Below are positions 22,218 through 30,322 of a DNA stretch of 64,000 nt, piece after piece. The notes under the pieces are model-generated. The model was not told where the DNA came from, searched no databases, and saw only the letters and a program-made list of their open reading frames with translations. A program made the position numbers and the translations under genes. Source of the DNA: Pseudideonella sakaiensis (GTDB lineage Bacteria > Pseudomonadota > Gammaproteobacteria > Burkholderiales > Burkholderiaceae_C); NCBI RefSeq assembly GCF_001293525.1, contig NZ_BBYR01000036.1, forward strand, positions 1 to 64,000, read 5' to 3'. Numbering within the stretch: the stretch's first letter is position 1; the number at the start of each line of letters is the position of its first letter.

Positions 22218-23036
22218 TCAGCGGACGGTGCGCTCGGGCCCGCCCAGGCCGCTGCGCTGCAGCCACGCGAACACGGAGTCGACCGTCACGGTGTCGATGC
22301 GGTCGCTGAAGCGGCGCTCGTCCGGGTGGTCGTCGAAGGCCACGTTGGCCGCGGTGGCGCGCGCGCCGAGCCGCGTCAGCGGGCCCAGGCGCAGCGTGGT
22401 CGGCTCGTAGCCCTGCAGTCGCAGCCAGGCCTGGGCCCGCTCGCGCGTGCCGGCGGCCGGCTCGCGGGCCATCGCCAGCGTCTCGATCGCCCACTGGTTG
22501 GACTGCTGGTAGCGCTGGGCCCAGGGGTAGGCGACCATGCTGTAGGCCGGCGTGTGCAGCTGCGCCAGGCGGGCATCGTCGGCCAGCACCGGCGCCAGCG
22601 CGGCCTGCACGGCCGGCGCCAGCGGGACCACGGCGGCGCGGTACTCGTAGGGATCGTCGAGGAAGAACTCGCCCAGGCCCTGGCGGTAGAGGTCGGCCCG
22701 CGCGCTGCCGCAGTGGTTCAGCTTGTGCGCGACGCGCCAGGTGCCGGGCCGCCCGTCCAGCGGCTCGGCCACGCGGTACGCGAAGCCGAGGTGCGACCAG
22801 CGCAGGCCGTAGCGGCCCAGGTCCTGGCCGGCGCGGGCCAGCACGGCGACCGTCGCGCCGCTCGCGTCCAGCGCCCGCGCGGTGGCCAGCGCCAGGTCCA
22901 TCGCGCGGGCGACGTCGACCGCCGCCAGCGGCTTCGCGTCGCAGGCCCGGCCGGCCTGCGCGGCCGGCGCGGCGGCCAGCAGCGCCACGAGCAGCGCGGC
23001 CGCGGCGGCCGCCCGCTTCAGCGGCACGGCCCTCAC
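22218..23036 (-). CDS. DUF2145 family periplasmic protein
   Basis: A 272-residue secreted protein. The signal peptide ends AAPAAQAGRACDAK. The conserved block VAVLARAGQDLGRYGLRWSHLGFAYR, and later KLNHCGSARADLYRQGLGEFFLDDPYEY, SMVAYPWAQRYQQSNQWAIETLA and LGARATAANVAFDDHPDERRF, match what I recall of DUF2145. The His, Cys and Asp conservation resembles a papain-like NlpC/P60 cysteine hydrolase fold, but that is inference. Its ATG overlaps the stop of the upstream gene by four bases (ATGA), so the two are translationally coupled. Cellular role unknown. Confidence 0.8.
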   Translation of the reverse strand: MRAVPLKRAAAAAALLVALLAAAPAAQAGRACDAKPLAAVDVARAMDLALATARALDASGATVAVLARAGQDLGRYGLRWSHLGFAYRVAEPLDGRPGTWRVAHKLNHCGSARADLYRQGLGEFFLDDPYEYRAAVVPLAPAVQAALAPVLADDARLAQLHTPAYSMVAYPWAQRYQQSNQWAIETLAMAREPAAGTRERAQAWLRLQGYEPTTLRLGPLTRLGARATAANVAFDDHPDERRFSDRIDTVTVDSVFAWLQRSGLGGPERTVR

Positions 23037-23512
23037 CGCGTCACCCGCTGGTCGTACAGCAGCGCCTGGCCGATCTGGTTGGGCACGAAGGCGATCGCCC
23101 GGCCGGCCACCGACAGCACCCAGCCGGCCGAGACCACGCTGACCGCCACCGCGCTGCCGGCCACCACCGAGGCGCCTGCCGCGGCGCCGGCGGAGACCTT
23201 CAGGCTCAGCCGCGCCCCGTCGGACGCGCGCTCGAGCACCCAGACCGTGCCGTCGACCGCGGCCTCGACGGCGACGACGCTCAGCACCACGCCGCCCGAC
23301 AACAGCAGCGCCGGCGCGGCCACCGACACCGCGATCGGCAGCGCCGACAGCGCACTGGCCTCGGAGGCGCCGGTGGCGGCGCGGGCGCCGGGCAGCGCGG
23401 CCGACGCGAGCACGGCGGCCAGGCCGGCGGCCAGCAGGCGGCGGGGCAGCGCGGTCCAGGCCCGCGAAACGGCAGACGGGGACGGGTATGGGGACGGGGA
23501 ACGGTGGCGCAT
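23033..23512 (-). CDS. Hypothetical secreted, Ala/Val-rich protein paired with DUF2145
   Basis: A 159-residue protein with an N-terminal signal sequence (LLAAGLAAVLASAALPGARA). The body consists of Ala/Ser/Val-rich hydrophobic stretches (ALPIAVSVAAPALLLSGGVVLSVVAVEAAVDGTVWVLERASDG; ASVVAGSAVAVSVVSAGWVLSVAGRAIAFVPN, each quoted only in part by motif). Two of these could be membrane-associated. I do not recognise a domain. The gene overlaps the DUF2145 gene by four bases, so a shared function in the periplasm or envelope is likely. Start chosen at the ATG at 23512, which gives a plausible signal peptide. Confidence 0.65.
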   Translation of the reverse strand: MRHRSPSPYPSPSAVSRAWTALPRRLLAAGLAAVLASAALPGARAATGASEASALSALPIAVSVAAPALLLSGGVVLSVVAVEAAVDGTVWVLERASDGARLSLKVSAGAAAGASVVAGSAVAVSVVSAGWVLSVAGRAIAFVPNQIGQALLYDQRVTR

Positions 23513-23657
23513 CGGAAGCTCCTGGAAGGACGAAGGGGCGGCCGGGCCACGGGGAACCCGGCGCAGCGAGGAAGCGAGGGGAAGGTCGGACCGAGGGCGG
23601 GCGGGCGGGCCGGGCGGGGCGGCCCGCAGGCGCGGCACGGCGCCGCAGCGGCGCCCG

Positions 23658-24098
23658 TCAGGACGCGTCGGCGTCCAGCGCCGCCGCGTCGGCGCGCGCC
23701 GCTTCGTGCGCATCGCGCAAGGTCTTCGCCAGCGTGAACACGCCGGAGACCAGGTAGAGCCAGCACACGCCGAGGTAGGCCTTGTAGGCCGGCGACACGG
23801 CCATGCGCCACAGGCCCCAGCCGGTCAGCGCCATCGCCAGGCCGAAGCCGGCCCAGACGACCGCGCCCCACAGCGGCGTGTCGACGCGGGCGGCCTGGTT
23901 GTCGCGCACGTACTTGGCCAGCGCGAAGGCGCTGCTGAGGCAGAACACGTAGCCCATCACCATGAAGGCGCGGTCGAGGTCCTCGCCCGGCAGCCAGGCC
24001 AGGCCCGTCGCGCAGAGCGCGACGGCGAGGCCGAAGGACACCCAGACCTGGAGCTTCCAGGCCGGGCTGTCACGCAGGACGGTGGGGTGGGCAGACAT
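23658..24098 (-). CDS. YiaA/YiaB family inner-membrane protein
   Basis: A 146-residue protein with four membrane helices arranged as two similar pairs: WVSFGLAVALCATGLAWL with VMGYVFCLSSAFALAKYVRDN, then VVWAGFGLAMALTGWGLW with LGVCWLYLVSGVFTLAKTLRD. The internal duplication and the FALAK/FTLAK endings match the yiaA/B two-helix domain. Function is unknown in the family. It is divergent from the HTH regulator at 24267, with GTATC boxes between them, so it may be that regulator's target. Start at the ATG at 24098, giving MSAHPTVLRDSPAWKLQ. Confidence 0.88.
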   Translation of the reverse strand: MSAHPTVLRDSPAWKLQVWVSFGLAVALCATGLAWLPGEDLDRAFMVMGYVFCLSSAFALAKYVRDNQAARVDTPLWGAVVWAGFGLAMALTGWGLWRMAVSPAYKAYLGVCWLYLVSGVFTLAKTLRDAHEAARADAAALDADAS

Positions 24099-24157
24099 GG
24101 TGCAGGCCTCGCGGCGGGGGTGGAACATGGGCGCCATGCTCGCCCCCGCCATCGAAA

Positions 24158-24217
24158 GTATCAAGCGCCACGAGGTGTGAATCGGGTTCTGACGCCGGAA
24201 GTATCATCAGGCGATAC
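24158..24217. promoter_or_regulatory. Possible operator: three GTATC boxes between yiaAB and HTH regulator
   Basis: AAGTATCA occurs at 24156-24163 and 24199-24206, and the second copy forms an inverted pair with GATAC at 24213-24217 (GTATC-N7-GATAC, 24201-24217). The spacing and position between divergent genes suit binding by the adjacent HTH protein; this is inference. Confidence 0.4.
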
Positions 24218-24266
24218 CTTTCGCCGCCCACCCGGCCGCGTCCCGTCCATCCTCACCCACCGCCCC

Positions 24267-25007
24267 ATGCGCACCGGCCAGGCCCTCGTCACCGCCCTCA
24301 AGGCCGAGCTGAAGGCGGCCGGCATCACCTACGCGATGCTGGGCCGCCAGATCGGCCTGGCCGAGTCCAGCGTGAAGCGCATCTTCTCGCGCGAGGACAT
24401 GCCGCTGTCGCGCGTCGACGAGGTGCTGCGCGTGCTGAAGCTGGACTTCGCGGACCTGGCGCGGCGCGTCGCGGACGCGGCGCCGCTGCGGCGCACGCTG
24501 ACCGTCGCCCAGGAACGCGCCGTGGTGGCCGACCGCCGGCTGCTGCTGATGGCGATCTGCTGCCTCAGCCAGTGGACCTTCGAGCAGATCGTCGAGACCT
24601 ATGTGCTGAGCCCCGACGAGTGCCGCGCCTACCTGGCCGTGCTCGACCGGCTGGGCATCGTCGAGTCGCGGCCGCTGGACCGCTACCGGCTGCGCCTGGC
24701 CAAGACCTTCCGCTGGCTGCCGGACGGGCCGGTGATGGCCTACTTCCGCTCGGAGGTGGTCGACGAGTACTTCGCCGGCGGCTTCGACGGCGAGGGCGAG
24801 CTGCTGTCGCTGGTGCACGGCGAGATCGGCGGCGATTCCGCGCTGGCCTTCACCGAGCGCCTGCAGCGCGTCGCCGAGGACTTCGCGCAGCAGCACCTGG
24901 CCGACCAGCGCCTGCCCGAGCACCGCCGCCACCCCTTCACGCTGGTGATCGGCCTGCGCTCCTGGCTGTTCGCGCCCTTCGCCGACATGAAGCGGCCGCG
25001 CCCCTGA
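24267..25007 (+). CDS. XRE-type helix-turn-helix transcriptional regulator
   Basis: A 246-residue regulator. The N-terminal DNA-binding part reads ALKAELKAAGITYAMLGRQI then GLAESSVKRIFSREDMPLSR, a lambda-repressor-like HTH at about residues 19-45. The C-terminal part is a winged or helical region without a recognised ligand domain (LTVAQERAVVADRRLLLMAICCLSQWTFEQIV). Similar stand-alone regulators exist in proteobacteria, but I know no characterised member. Divergent from the YiaA/B membrane gene with GTATC boxes between. Start at ATG 24267; the frame is open far upstream, only as a GC artefact. Confidence 0.85.
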   Translation: MRTGQALVTALKAELKAAGITYAMLGRQIGLAESSVKRIFSREDMPLSRVDEVLRVLKLDFADLARRVADAAPLRRTLTVAQERAVVADRRLLLMAICCLSQWTFEQIVETYVLSPDECRAYLAVLDRLGIVESRPLDRYRLRLAKTFRWLPDGPVMAYFRSEVVDEYFAGGFDGEGELLSLVHGEIGGDSALAFTERLQRVAEDFAQQHLADQRLPEHRRHPFTLVIGLRSWLFAPFADMKRPRP

Positions 25008-25065
25008 GGCCGGCACGCCGGCCCCGGCAGGGGGCGGCGGCCGGCCGCAGGGGCGCGGGCCGGGT

Positions 25066-25091
25066 GCGACGGGCCGGACGCGGCCCGTCGC
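25066..25091. terminator. Bidirectional hairpin between convergent genes
   Basis: A perfect 10-base inverted repeat GCGACGGGCC with a six-base loop lies between the convergent HTH gene and TonB receptor gene. No T-run follows; a termination or 3'-protection role is likely but not proven. Confidence 0.5.
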
Positions 25092-25100
25092 CCGGATCGT

Positions 25101-27851
25101 TCAGAAGGTGTACTTCGCCGAGACCTGGTAGGTGCGGCCCAGCGGGTTGTGGAAGCGGTCGTCGTAGCCGCGCGCCTGGAAGCGCGACAGCTGGTTGGTG
25201 AACGGCGGGTCCTTGTCCAGCAGGTTCAGCACCCCGGCCTGCAGCGTCAGGTTCTTGATGCCGCGCCAGGTCACCGAGACGTCGAAGATCGAGTAGTCAC
25301 CGACCGTGTTCGTGTTGAACGGTGCCGGCACCGAGTTCTGGTCACGGTAGCCCTTCAGGAAGCGGTTCGACAGCAGGCCGGACCAGCTGCCCTGCTCCCA
25401 GCCCACCGTGAGCAGTTGCTGGTAGCGGATCACCGGGCCGGCCCACTGGGCGTTGTAGTTGCCCACCGGGTTGAACCAGCGGCCGCCGGGCTCGGTCTGG
25501 AACTCGAACTTCGACACGTAGGAGCCGCGCAGCGACGCGGTGAAGCGGCCATAGGCCGTGCTGCCGCTGGCCCAGTTGGCCTGCAGGTCCACGCCCTCGG
25601 TCTTCACGTCGCCCAGGTTGGCGTTGGTGTCGATGATGTAGGCCAGCGGGTCGCCGCCGGGCACGTTGCAGGCGCCGATCACGGCGCGCCGATCGGCCGG
25701 GGCCTGGCTGCAGCGCACGAAGAGGCTCGCGTACTTCGTCGGATCGGCGAACACCGACTGCTCCCCGATCGTGCTGATCGAGTTCTTGACGTGGTAGCGC
25801 CAGTAGTCGAGGCCGAACGAGAAGTTCTGCGCCGGCTGCAGCACGAAGCCCACCGTCCAGGACTTCGATTCCTCGGCCTGCAGGCCGGCATTGCCGCCGG
25901 TCAGGCGCTGGAACTGGATGCCGCAGTCGCGCGAGGGCACGGCGCCGGCGGCCGGCGTGCCGCCGGGGCAGAGCACCGGGTCGTTGTAGCGGGTGGCGGT
26001 GAAGGTGGTGGCGTTCGGCGCGTAGAGCTGGGTCAGCGTCGGCGCGGTGAAGCCGGTGTTGACCGAGCCGCGCAGCAGCACCATCGGCGACGGCAGCCAG
26101 CGCAGCGAGAGCTTCGGGTTCACGGTGTCGCCGAAGTCGCTGTACTTGTCCGCGCGCACCGAGACGCCCATCTCCAGGCCCTTGACGATCGGCAGGCTCA
26201 GCTCGGCCGCCACCGCGGACACGTCGCGGTCACCCTTGCGCACCGCGCCCGAGCCGGCCAGGCCCGAGCTGGCGGCCTGGCTGACCTTGGGCACGTCGGT
26301 GTTGTAGACCATCTCCTCGGTGCGGAACTCCGCGCCAAGCGCCAGCGAGATCGGCCCGCCCGGCAGGCGGCCGATCGCGCGGCTGGCGCTGGCGGCCAGG
26401 CTGGTCAGCGTGCCCTCGCCGTCCTGCACCTTGCCCAGCACCTGGTTCTGGCGCAGGTAGGCCAGCCCCGCCGCCGACTGCTCGCCGAAGGGGTTCAGGA
26501 AGGGCGCGCCGTTGGCGCCGGACACCCCGTTGCGCAGCGCCACCGTCTGCGGGTAGCCGTTCAGGAAGTAGTTCTCCACCTTGGCGTTCGACCACAGCGC
26601 GGAGGCCTGGTAGTCCCAGTCGCCGAGCGTGCCGTCCAGGCCGGCCACCAGGCGCTGGGTGTCGTTCTCCTGCTTGCCCGCGCGCGGGCCGAGCACCGTG
26701 GTGCGCCACGCGATCGAGATCGGCTGGGTGCGGTCCAGCGTGGCCGCGGTGACCGGCGTGATGCCGTTGCCCGGGTAGTAGGGGCTGGTGATCGGCATCG
26801 TCAGGCCCGACTCGGGCGACGGCGCGATCTGCGTCTCGACGATGTTGCGCGACAGGAAGTACTCGAGCGACGCGGTGTGGTTCGGGCTCAGCGCGAGCGC
26901 GCCGCGCAGGAAGATCGAGGCCTGGTCCTGCTCCGGCACGGTGCGGGTGAAGGCCTGGGTGTCGGCGCCGCAGCGGTTGGTGCCGAGGCCGACGACCGGC
27001 TGCGGTGCGAACAGCGAGGTCGGCGGCGCGCAGGTGGGCAGCGTCGGGTTGGTGTTCGCCACCGTCGTCACGCCGTTCACCACCTGGCTGTAGTTGGCCG
27101 GGAAGGTGGTCGGGCTCAGGCCGTTGAAGCCCTGTTCCGGCACGTAGGAGGTGCGGGAGAAGTCGCGGTCGGTGCCGAGCATCGGCTTCTGCTGGCGCAG
27201 GTTGACGCCGGCGTAGACGTTCCAGCCCTTGCCGGCGAGGTCGCCGAAGCCGAACAGCAGGTTGCCGGTGGTGATGTCGCCACCCTTGCCGGCGGGGGCC
27301 TGGGTCTGCACCGAGATCTCGGCGCCCTGGTACTCGCGGCGGGTGATGAAGTTGATGACGCCGGCGATGGCGTCGGTGCCGTAGGTGGCCGAGGCGCCGT
27401 CGGGCAGCGTCTCGATGCGCTCGATGGCCGACAGCGGCAGCGTGTTCAGGTCGACCGCGACGCTGGAGAAGGGGTTGGCGACGACGCGCTTGCCGTTCAG
27501 CAGCACCAGGGTGCGCTGGGCGCCGAGGGCGCGCAGGTCGGCATACGAGGCGGCGCCGTTGGTGCCGCTGACCGAGCCCGAGGTGACCGTGCCGCCCTGC
27601 TGCTGGGTGATGAACTTCACCGCCTGCTCGGCGTTCGTCACGCCGGCCTTCGCGAGGTCGTCGATCTTCAGCGTGACCACGGGCAGCGCGCTCTCGCCCT
27701 CGATGCGGCGGATCAGCGAGCCGGTGATCTCGACGCGGTCGAGGGTGGCCGCGCTGGACGAGGCGGCGGGCTGCTGGGCGGCCGCCGACAAGGCGGTGCC
27801 CCCGGCACAGAGCAGCCACGCGGCTTTGCTGATCGGTCGGGTTCGGAACAT
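25101..27851 (-). CDS. TonB-dependent outer-membrane receptor (first)
   Basis: A 916-residue receptor taking up a ligand across the outer membrane with TonB energy. A signal peptide (AAWLLCAGGTALSAAAQQ) is followed by LDRVEITGSLIRR, the TonB-box region of this subfamily. The plug is QQGGTVTSG, DLRALGAQRTLVLLNGKRV, IERIETLPDGASATYGTDAIAGVINFITRREYQG. The barrel ends FHNPLGRTYQVSAKYTF with the terminal Phe needed for assembly. Cys pairs occur in likely extracellular loops. Divergent from the S9 peptidase gene, which suggests a peptide-related ligand. A TTGACA -35 (27982-27977), 17-base spacer and GAACAT -10 precede it. Confidence 0.95.
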   Translation of the reverse strand: MFRTRPISKAAWLLCAGGTALSAAAQQPAASSSAATLDRVEITGSLIRRIEGESALPVVTLKIDDLAKAGVTNAEQAVKFITQQQGGTVTSGSVSGTNGAASYADLRALGAQRTLVLLNGKRVVANPFSSVAVDLNTLPLSAIERIETLPDGASATYGTDAIAGVINFITRREYQGAEISVQTQAPAGKGGDITTGNLLFGFGDLAGKGWNVYAGVNLRQQKPMLGTDRDFSRTSYVPEQGFNGLSPTTFPANYSQVVNGVTTVANTNPTLPTCAPPTSLFAPQPVVGLGTNRCGADTQAFTRTVPEQDQASIFLRGALALSPNHTASLEYFLSRNIVETQIAPSPESGLTMPITSPYYPGNGITPVTAATLDRTQPISIAWRTTVLGPRAGKQENDTQRLVAGLDGTLGDWDYQASALWSNAKVENYFLNGYPQTVALRNGVSGANGAPFLNPFGEQSAAGLAYLRQNQVLGKVQDGEGTLTSLAASASRAIGRLPGGPISLALGAEFRTEEMVYNTDVPKVSQAASSGLAGSGAVRKGDRDVSAVAAELSLPIVKGLEMGVSVRADKYSDFGDTVNPKLSLRWLPSPMVLLRGSVNTGFTAPTLTQLYAPNATTFTATRYNDPVLCPGGTPAAGAVPSRDCGIQFQRLTGGNAGLQAEESKSWTVGFVLQPAQNFSFGLDYWRYHVKNSISTIGEQSVFADPTKYASLFVRCSQAPADRRAVIGACNVPGGDPLAYIIDTNANLGDVKTEGVDLQANWASGSTAYGRFTASLRGSYVSKFEFQTEPGGRWFNPVGNYNAQWAGPVIRYQQLLTVGWEQGSWSGLLSNRFLKGYRDQNSVPAPFNTNTVGDYSIFDVSVTWRGIKNLTLQAGVLNLLDKDPPFTNQLSRFQARGYDDRFHNPLGRTYQVSAKYTF

Positions 27852-27926
27852 CCATGCACTCCTGGGTGGGGGGGTGGTCCTCCGGGCGGCCGGGTCGGCG
27901 TCGGGCCGGGCCGCACGGAACGGGCG

Positions 27927-27946
27927 GCGTTGCGTCGTCGCAACGC
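27927..27946. promoter_or_regulatory. Perfect 8-4-8 inverted repeat in the receptor leader
   Basis: GCGTTGCG-TCGT-CGCAACGC lies just downstream of the proposed promoter (-35 TTGACA 27977-27982, -10 GAACAT 27954-27959, minus strand) and 76 bases before the receptor ATG. It could be an operator or an mRNA hairpin. No regulator gene is adjacent. Confidence 0.5.
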
Positions 27947-28141
27947 GTTCGCGATGTTCCCGGGCCGTAAAAATCTTGTCAACGATTGTTGCTGGCGTGT
28001 TTCCAACAGTGGCGTCGATGCGGCTTGACAGCCGCGCGAAGCCCTCCCACGCACCGGCCTCGCGGCTGCGAGGGCCGCCGTATCGGAGGCGTCGGCGGGA
28101 GTGGTACGCTGCCGTTTTTCTTCACATCGGGTTTCACCGCC

Positions 28142-30151
28142 ATGATCCGTTCCGCACTCACCGCGGCCATGCTGTCCCTGTCCCTGGTGACCGCGCAGGC
28201 CCAGGCGCCGGCCGCTGCGCCGCCGCCGATCGAGGACTTCTTCAAGAACCCCGCGATCTCGGGGCCGCAGCTCTCGCCGAATGGCAAGTACCTGGCGGTG
28301 CTGACACCTGTCGGGGAGCGGATGAACCTCGCGGTCGTCGACCTCGAGACCCGCAAGGGCACCGCGATCACGAACGTCTCGGGCTTCGACGTGCTCGAGC
28401 CCCGCTGGATCGGCAACGATCGGCTGATCTTCTCCGTCGGCCAGCAGAACTCCCCGACCGGGGCCGGGCAGTTCGCCGGCGGCGGCCTGTTCGTCGTCTC
28501 CCGCGACGGCAAGGAATCGCGCCAGCTCGCAAAGACGGTGCGCGAGACGCGCAGCTCCGGCCAGTTCGTCTACCGTCGGATGGAGTTCCTGCGCCGCATC
28601 CCGGGCACCGACGAGGAGATCCTGGTGGCGGCCAACCTGCGCTCCGCCGACAGCGAGGATGTCTACCGACTGAACCTGCGCACGGGGCGCACCGCTCTCG
28701 TCACCTCCAGCCGTCCGGAACGAACCGTCGAATGGGTGCTCGACGACAAGGGCGTGCCCCGCGTCGCGCGTTCGTGGATCAAGGACACCTCGCAGTACAT
28801 CTGGCACTACCGCAAGGATGCGGACTCGCCATTCACCGAGATCGCCCGCACCGACTCGGCCAAGGGCCCCAGCTTCGCGGTGCTTGGCTTCCTCTCGGAC
28901 GGCAAGACCCTGATGGTTGCGGGCAATCCGGGCGGCCGGGACACGATGGCGGTCTACCGCTTCGATCCGGAGGCCAAGCAGTTCGGCGAGCTGCTGGCCC
29001 AGCATCCGCGCTACGACATGGGCGCGGACGCCCAGGGCGAGGGCGTGCCGGGCGTCATCCTCGAGCCGGACACGGACCGCGTGAAGGGCTATGCAGTGCA
29101 GGCGGACAAACCGCAGGTGGTCTGGCTGGACGAGAAGGAGGCCAAGACCCAGGCCGCGATCGATGGCGCGCTGCCGGACACCTTCAACACCTTCCGCCGC
29201 TTCCCGAACTCCTCGCGGATCCTGGTGACCTCGCGCTCCGACGTGCAGCCGGAACGCTGGTACCTCCTCGACGAGGAAAAGCGCACGCTGGAGGAGCTGT
29301 TCTCGAGCCGGCCCTGGGTCACCAAGGCCCACCGGGTGCAGCAACGCAGCTTCGTCTACAAGACGCGCGACGGGCTGGAAATCCCGGGCTACTACTTCCT
29401 GCCGGCAGGCTACAAGCCTGGCGACAAGCTGCCGACCATCGTGCACATCCACGGCGGACCGTCCGCACGCGCCGACACCTGGGGACGGGGCTTCGGCGTG
29501 CTCGAAGGCCAGCTGTTCGCCTCCCGCGGCTACGCCGTGGTGGTGCCGAATTTCCGCGTGACGCCCGGTCTCGGCACGAAGCTGTACTACGCGGGCATCG
29601 GCACCTTCGGCCGCCAGATGTCGGAGGACCATGAAGACGCCGCCGCCTGGGCCGTGAAGGAAGGCTTCGCGGACCCGAAGCGCATGTGCATCTCCGGCGC
29701 CAGCTACGGCGGCTACGCCACGCTCTGGGCGCTGGCCAAGACGCCGGACCTCTTCAAGTGCGGCATCGCCGGCCTCGTCGTCAGCGACGTGGAGCGCATC
29801 CTCAGCTCGCAGGCCGGCGACATCGCCACCAGCGAGTCGGCGATCCAGTTCTGGCACGAGCTGGTCGGGCTGAAGCAGAACCCGAACGCGCTGCGCGACT
29901 ACTCGCCGGTGCGCGCGGCCGCGAAGATCAAGGCCCCGCTGTTCATGTACGCCGGCGCCGACGACATCCGCACCCCGCTCGAACAGACCACCGCGATGAT
30001 CAGCGCGCTGGAGTCCGCCGGCAACCCGCCGAAGGATGTCGTGATCAAGAAGGAAGAGGGCCACGGCTTCGGCAAGGTCGAGAACAACGTCGACCTCTAC
30101 ACCCGCATCCTGAAGTTCCTCGACGAGCAGATCGGCAGCAAGTCGCGCTGA
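28142..30151 (+). CDS. Secreted S9 family prolyl oligopeptidase/acylaminoacyl peptidase
   Basis: A 669-residue serine peptidase with a signal peptide (MIRSALTAAMLSLSLVTAQAQ), so probably periplasmic. Residues about 40-400 form a beta-propeller (SPNGKYLAVLTPVGERMNLAVVDL and similar blades). The C-terminal alpha/beta-hydrolase domain has VHIHGGPSARADT, the nucleophile in GASYGGYATLW (Ser near 519), the Asp in YAGADDIRTPLEQT (near 605) and the His in EEGHGFGKVEN (near 640). Members cleave short peptides, often after Pro or at blocked N-termini. It sits between two TonB receptors and could digest peptides that they import. A good terminator follows. Confidence 0.95.
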   Translation: MIRSALTAAMLSLSLVTAQAQAPAAAPPPIEDFFKNPAISGPQLSPNGKYLAVLTPVGERMNLAVVDLETRKGTAITNVSGFDVLEPRWIGNDRLIFSVGQQNSPTGAGQFAGGGLFVVSRDGKESRQLAKTVRETRSSGQFVYRRMEFLRRIPGTDEEILVAANLRSADSEDVYRLNLRTGRTALVTSSRPERTVEWVLDDKGVPRVARSWIKDTSQYIWHYRKDADSPFTEIARTDSAKGPSFAVLGFLSDGKTLMVAGNPGGRDTMAVYRFDPEAKQFGELLAQHPRYDMGADAQGEGVPGVILEPDTDRVKGYAVQADKPQVVWLDEKEAKTQAAIDGALPDTFNTFRRFPNSSRILVTSRSDVQPERWYLLDEEKRTLEELFSSRPWVTKAHRVQQRSFVYKTRDGLEIPGYYFLPAGYKPGDKLPTIVHIHGGPSARADTWGRGFGVLEGQLFASRGYAVVVPNFRVTPGLGTKLYYAGIGTFGRQMSEDHEDAAAWAVKEGFADPKRMCISGASYGGYATLWALAKTPDLFKCGIAGLVVSDVERILSSQAGDIATSESAIQFWHELVGLKQNPNALRDYSPVRAAAKIKAPLFMYAGADDIRTPLEQTTAMISALESAGNPPKDVVIKKEEGHGFGKVENNVDLYTRILKFLDEQIGSKSR

Positions 30152-30182
30152 GCGACCGGCGACCAGCGGTCGGTAGAACAGA

Positions 30183-30208
30183 AGGCGGGCCGCGGCCCGC
30201 CTTTTTTT
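30183..30208 (+). terminator. Rho-independent terminator of the S9 peptidase gene
   Basis: A perfect palindromic stem AGGCGGGCC-GC-GGCCCGCCT is followed by seven Ts. It lies 32 bases after the stop codon. Confidence 0.92.
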
Positions 30209-30231
30209 GCGCCCAGGCTCCGCGCCCCATG

Positions 30232-30263
30232 AAAAACCCCCGCCGGGCTGTCGCCCGCGGGGG
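30232..30263 (-). terminator. Rho-independent terminator of the second TonB receptor gene
   Basis: On the minus strand a stem of about 11 base pairs (CCCCGCGGGC...GCCCGGCGGGG, one mismatch) is followed by GTTTTTC. It lies 60 bases after the receptor stop. The two converging genes thus have separate terminators. Confidence 0.85.
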
Positions 30264-30322
30264 TCTGGGGGCGGGCCGGCAAGCGGCCCGCGGAACCGGC
30301 ACCGGCCTCGCGGCCGGCCCGC

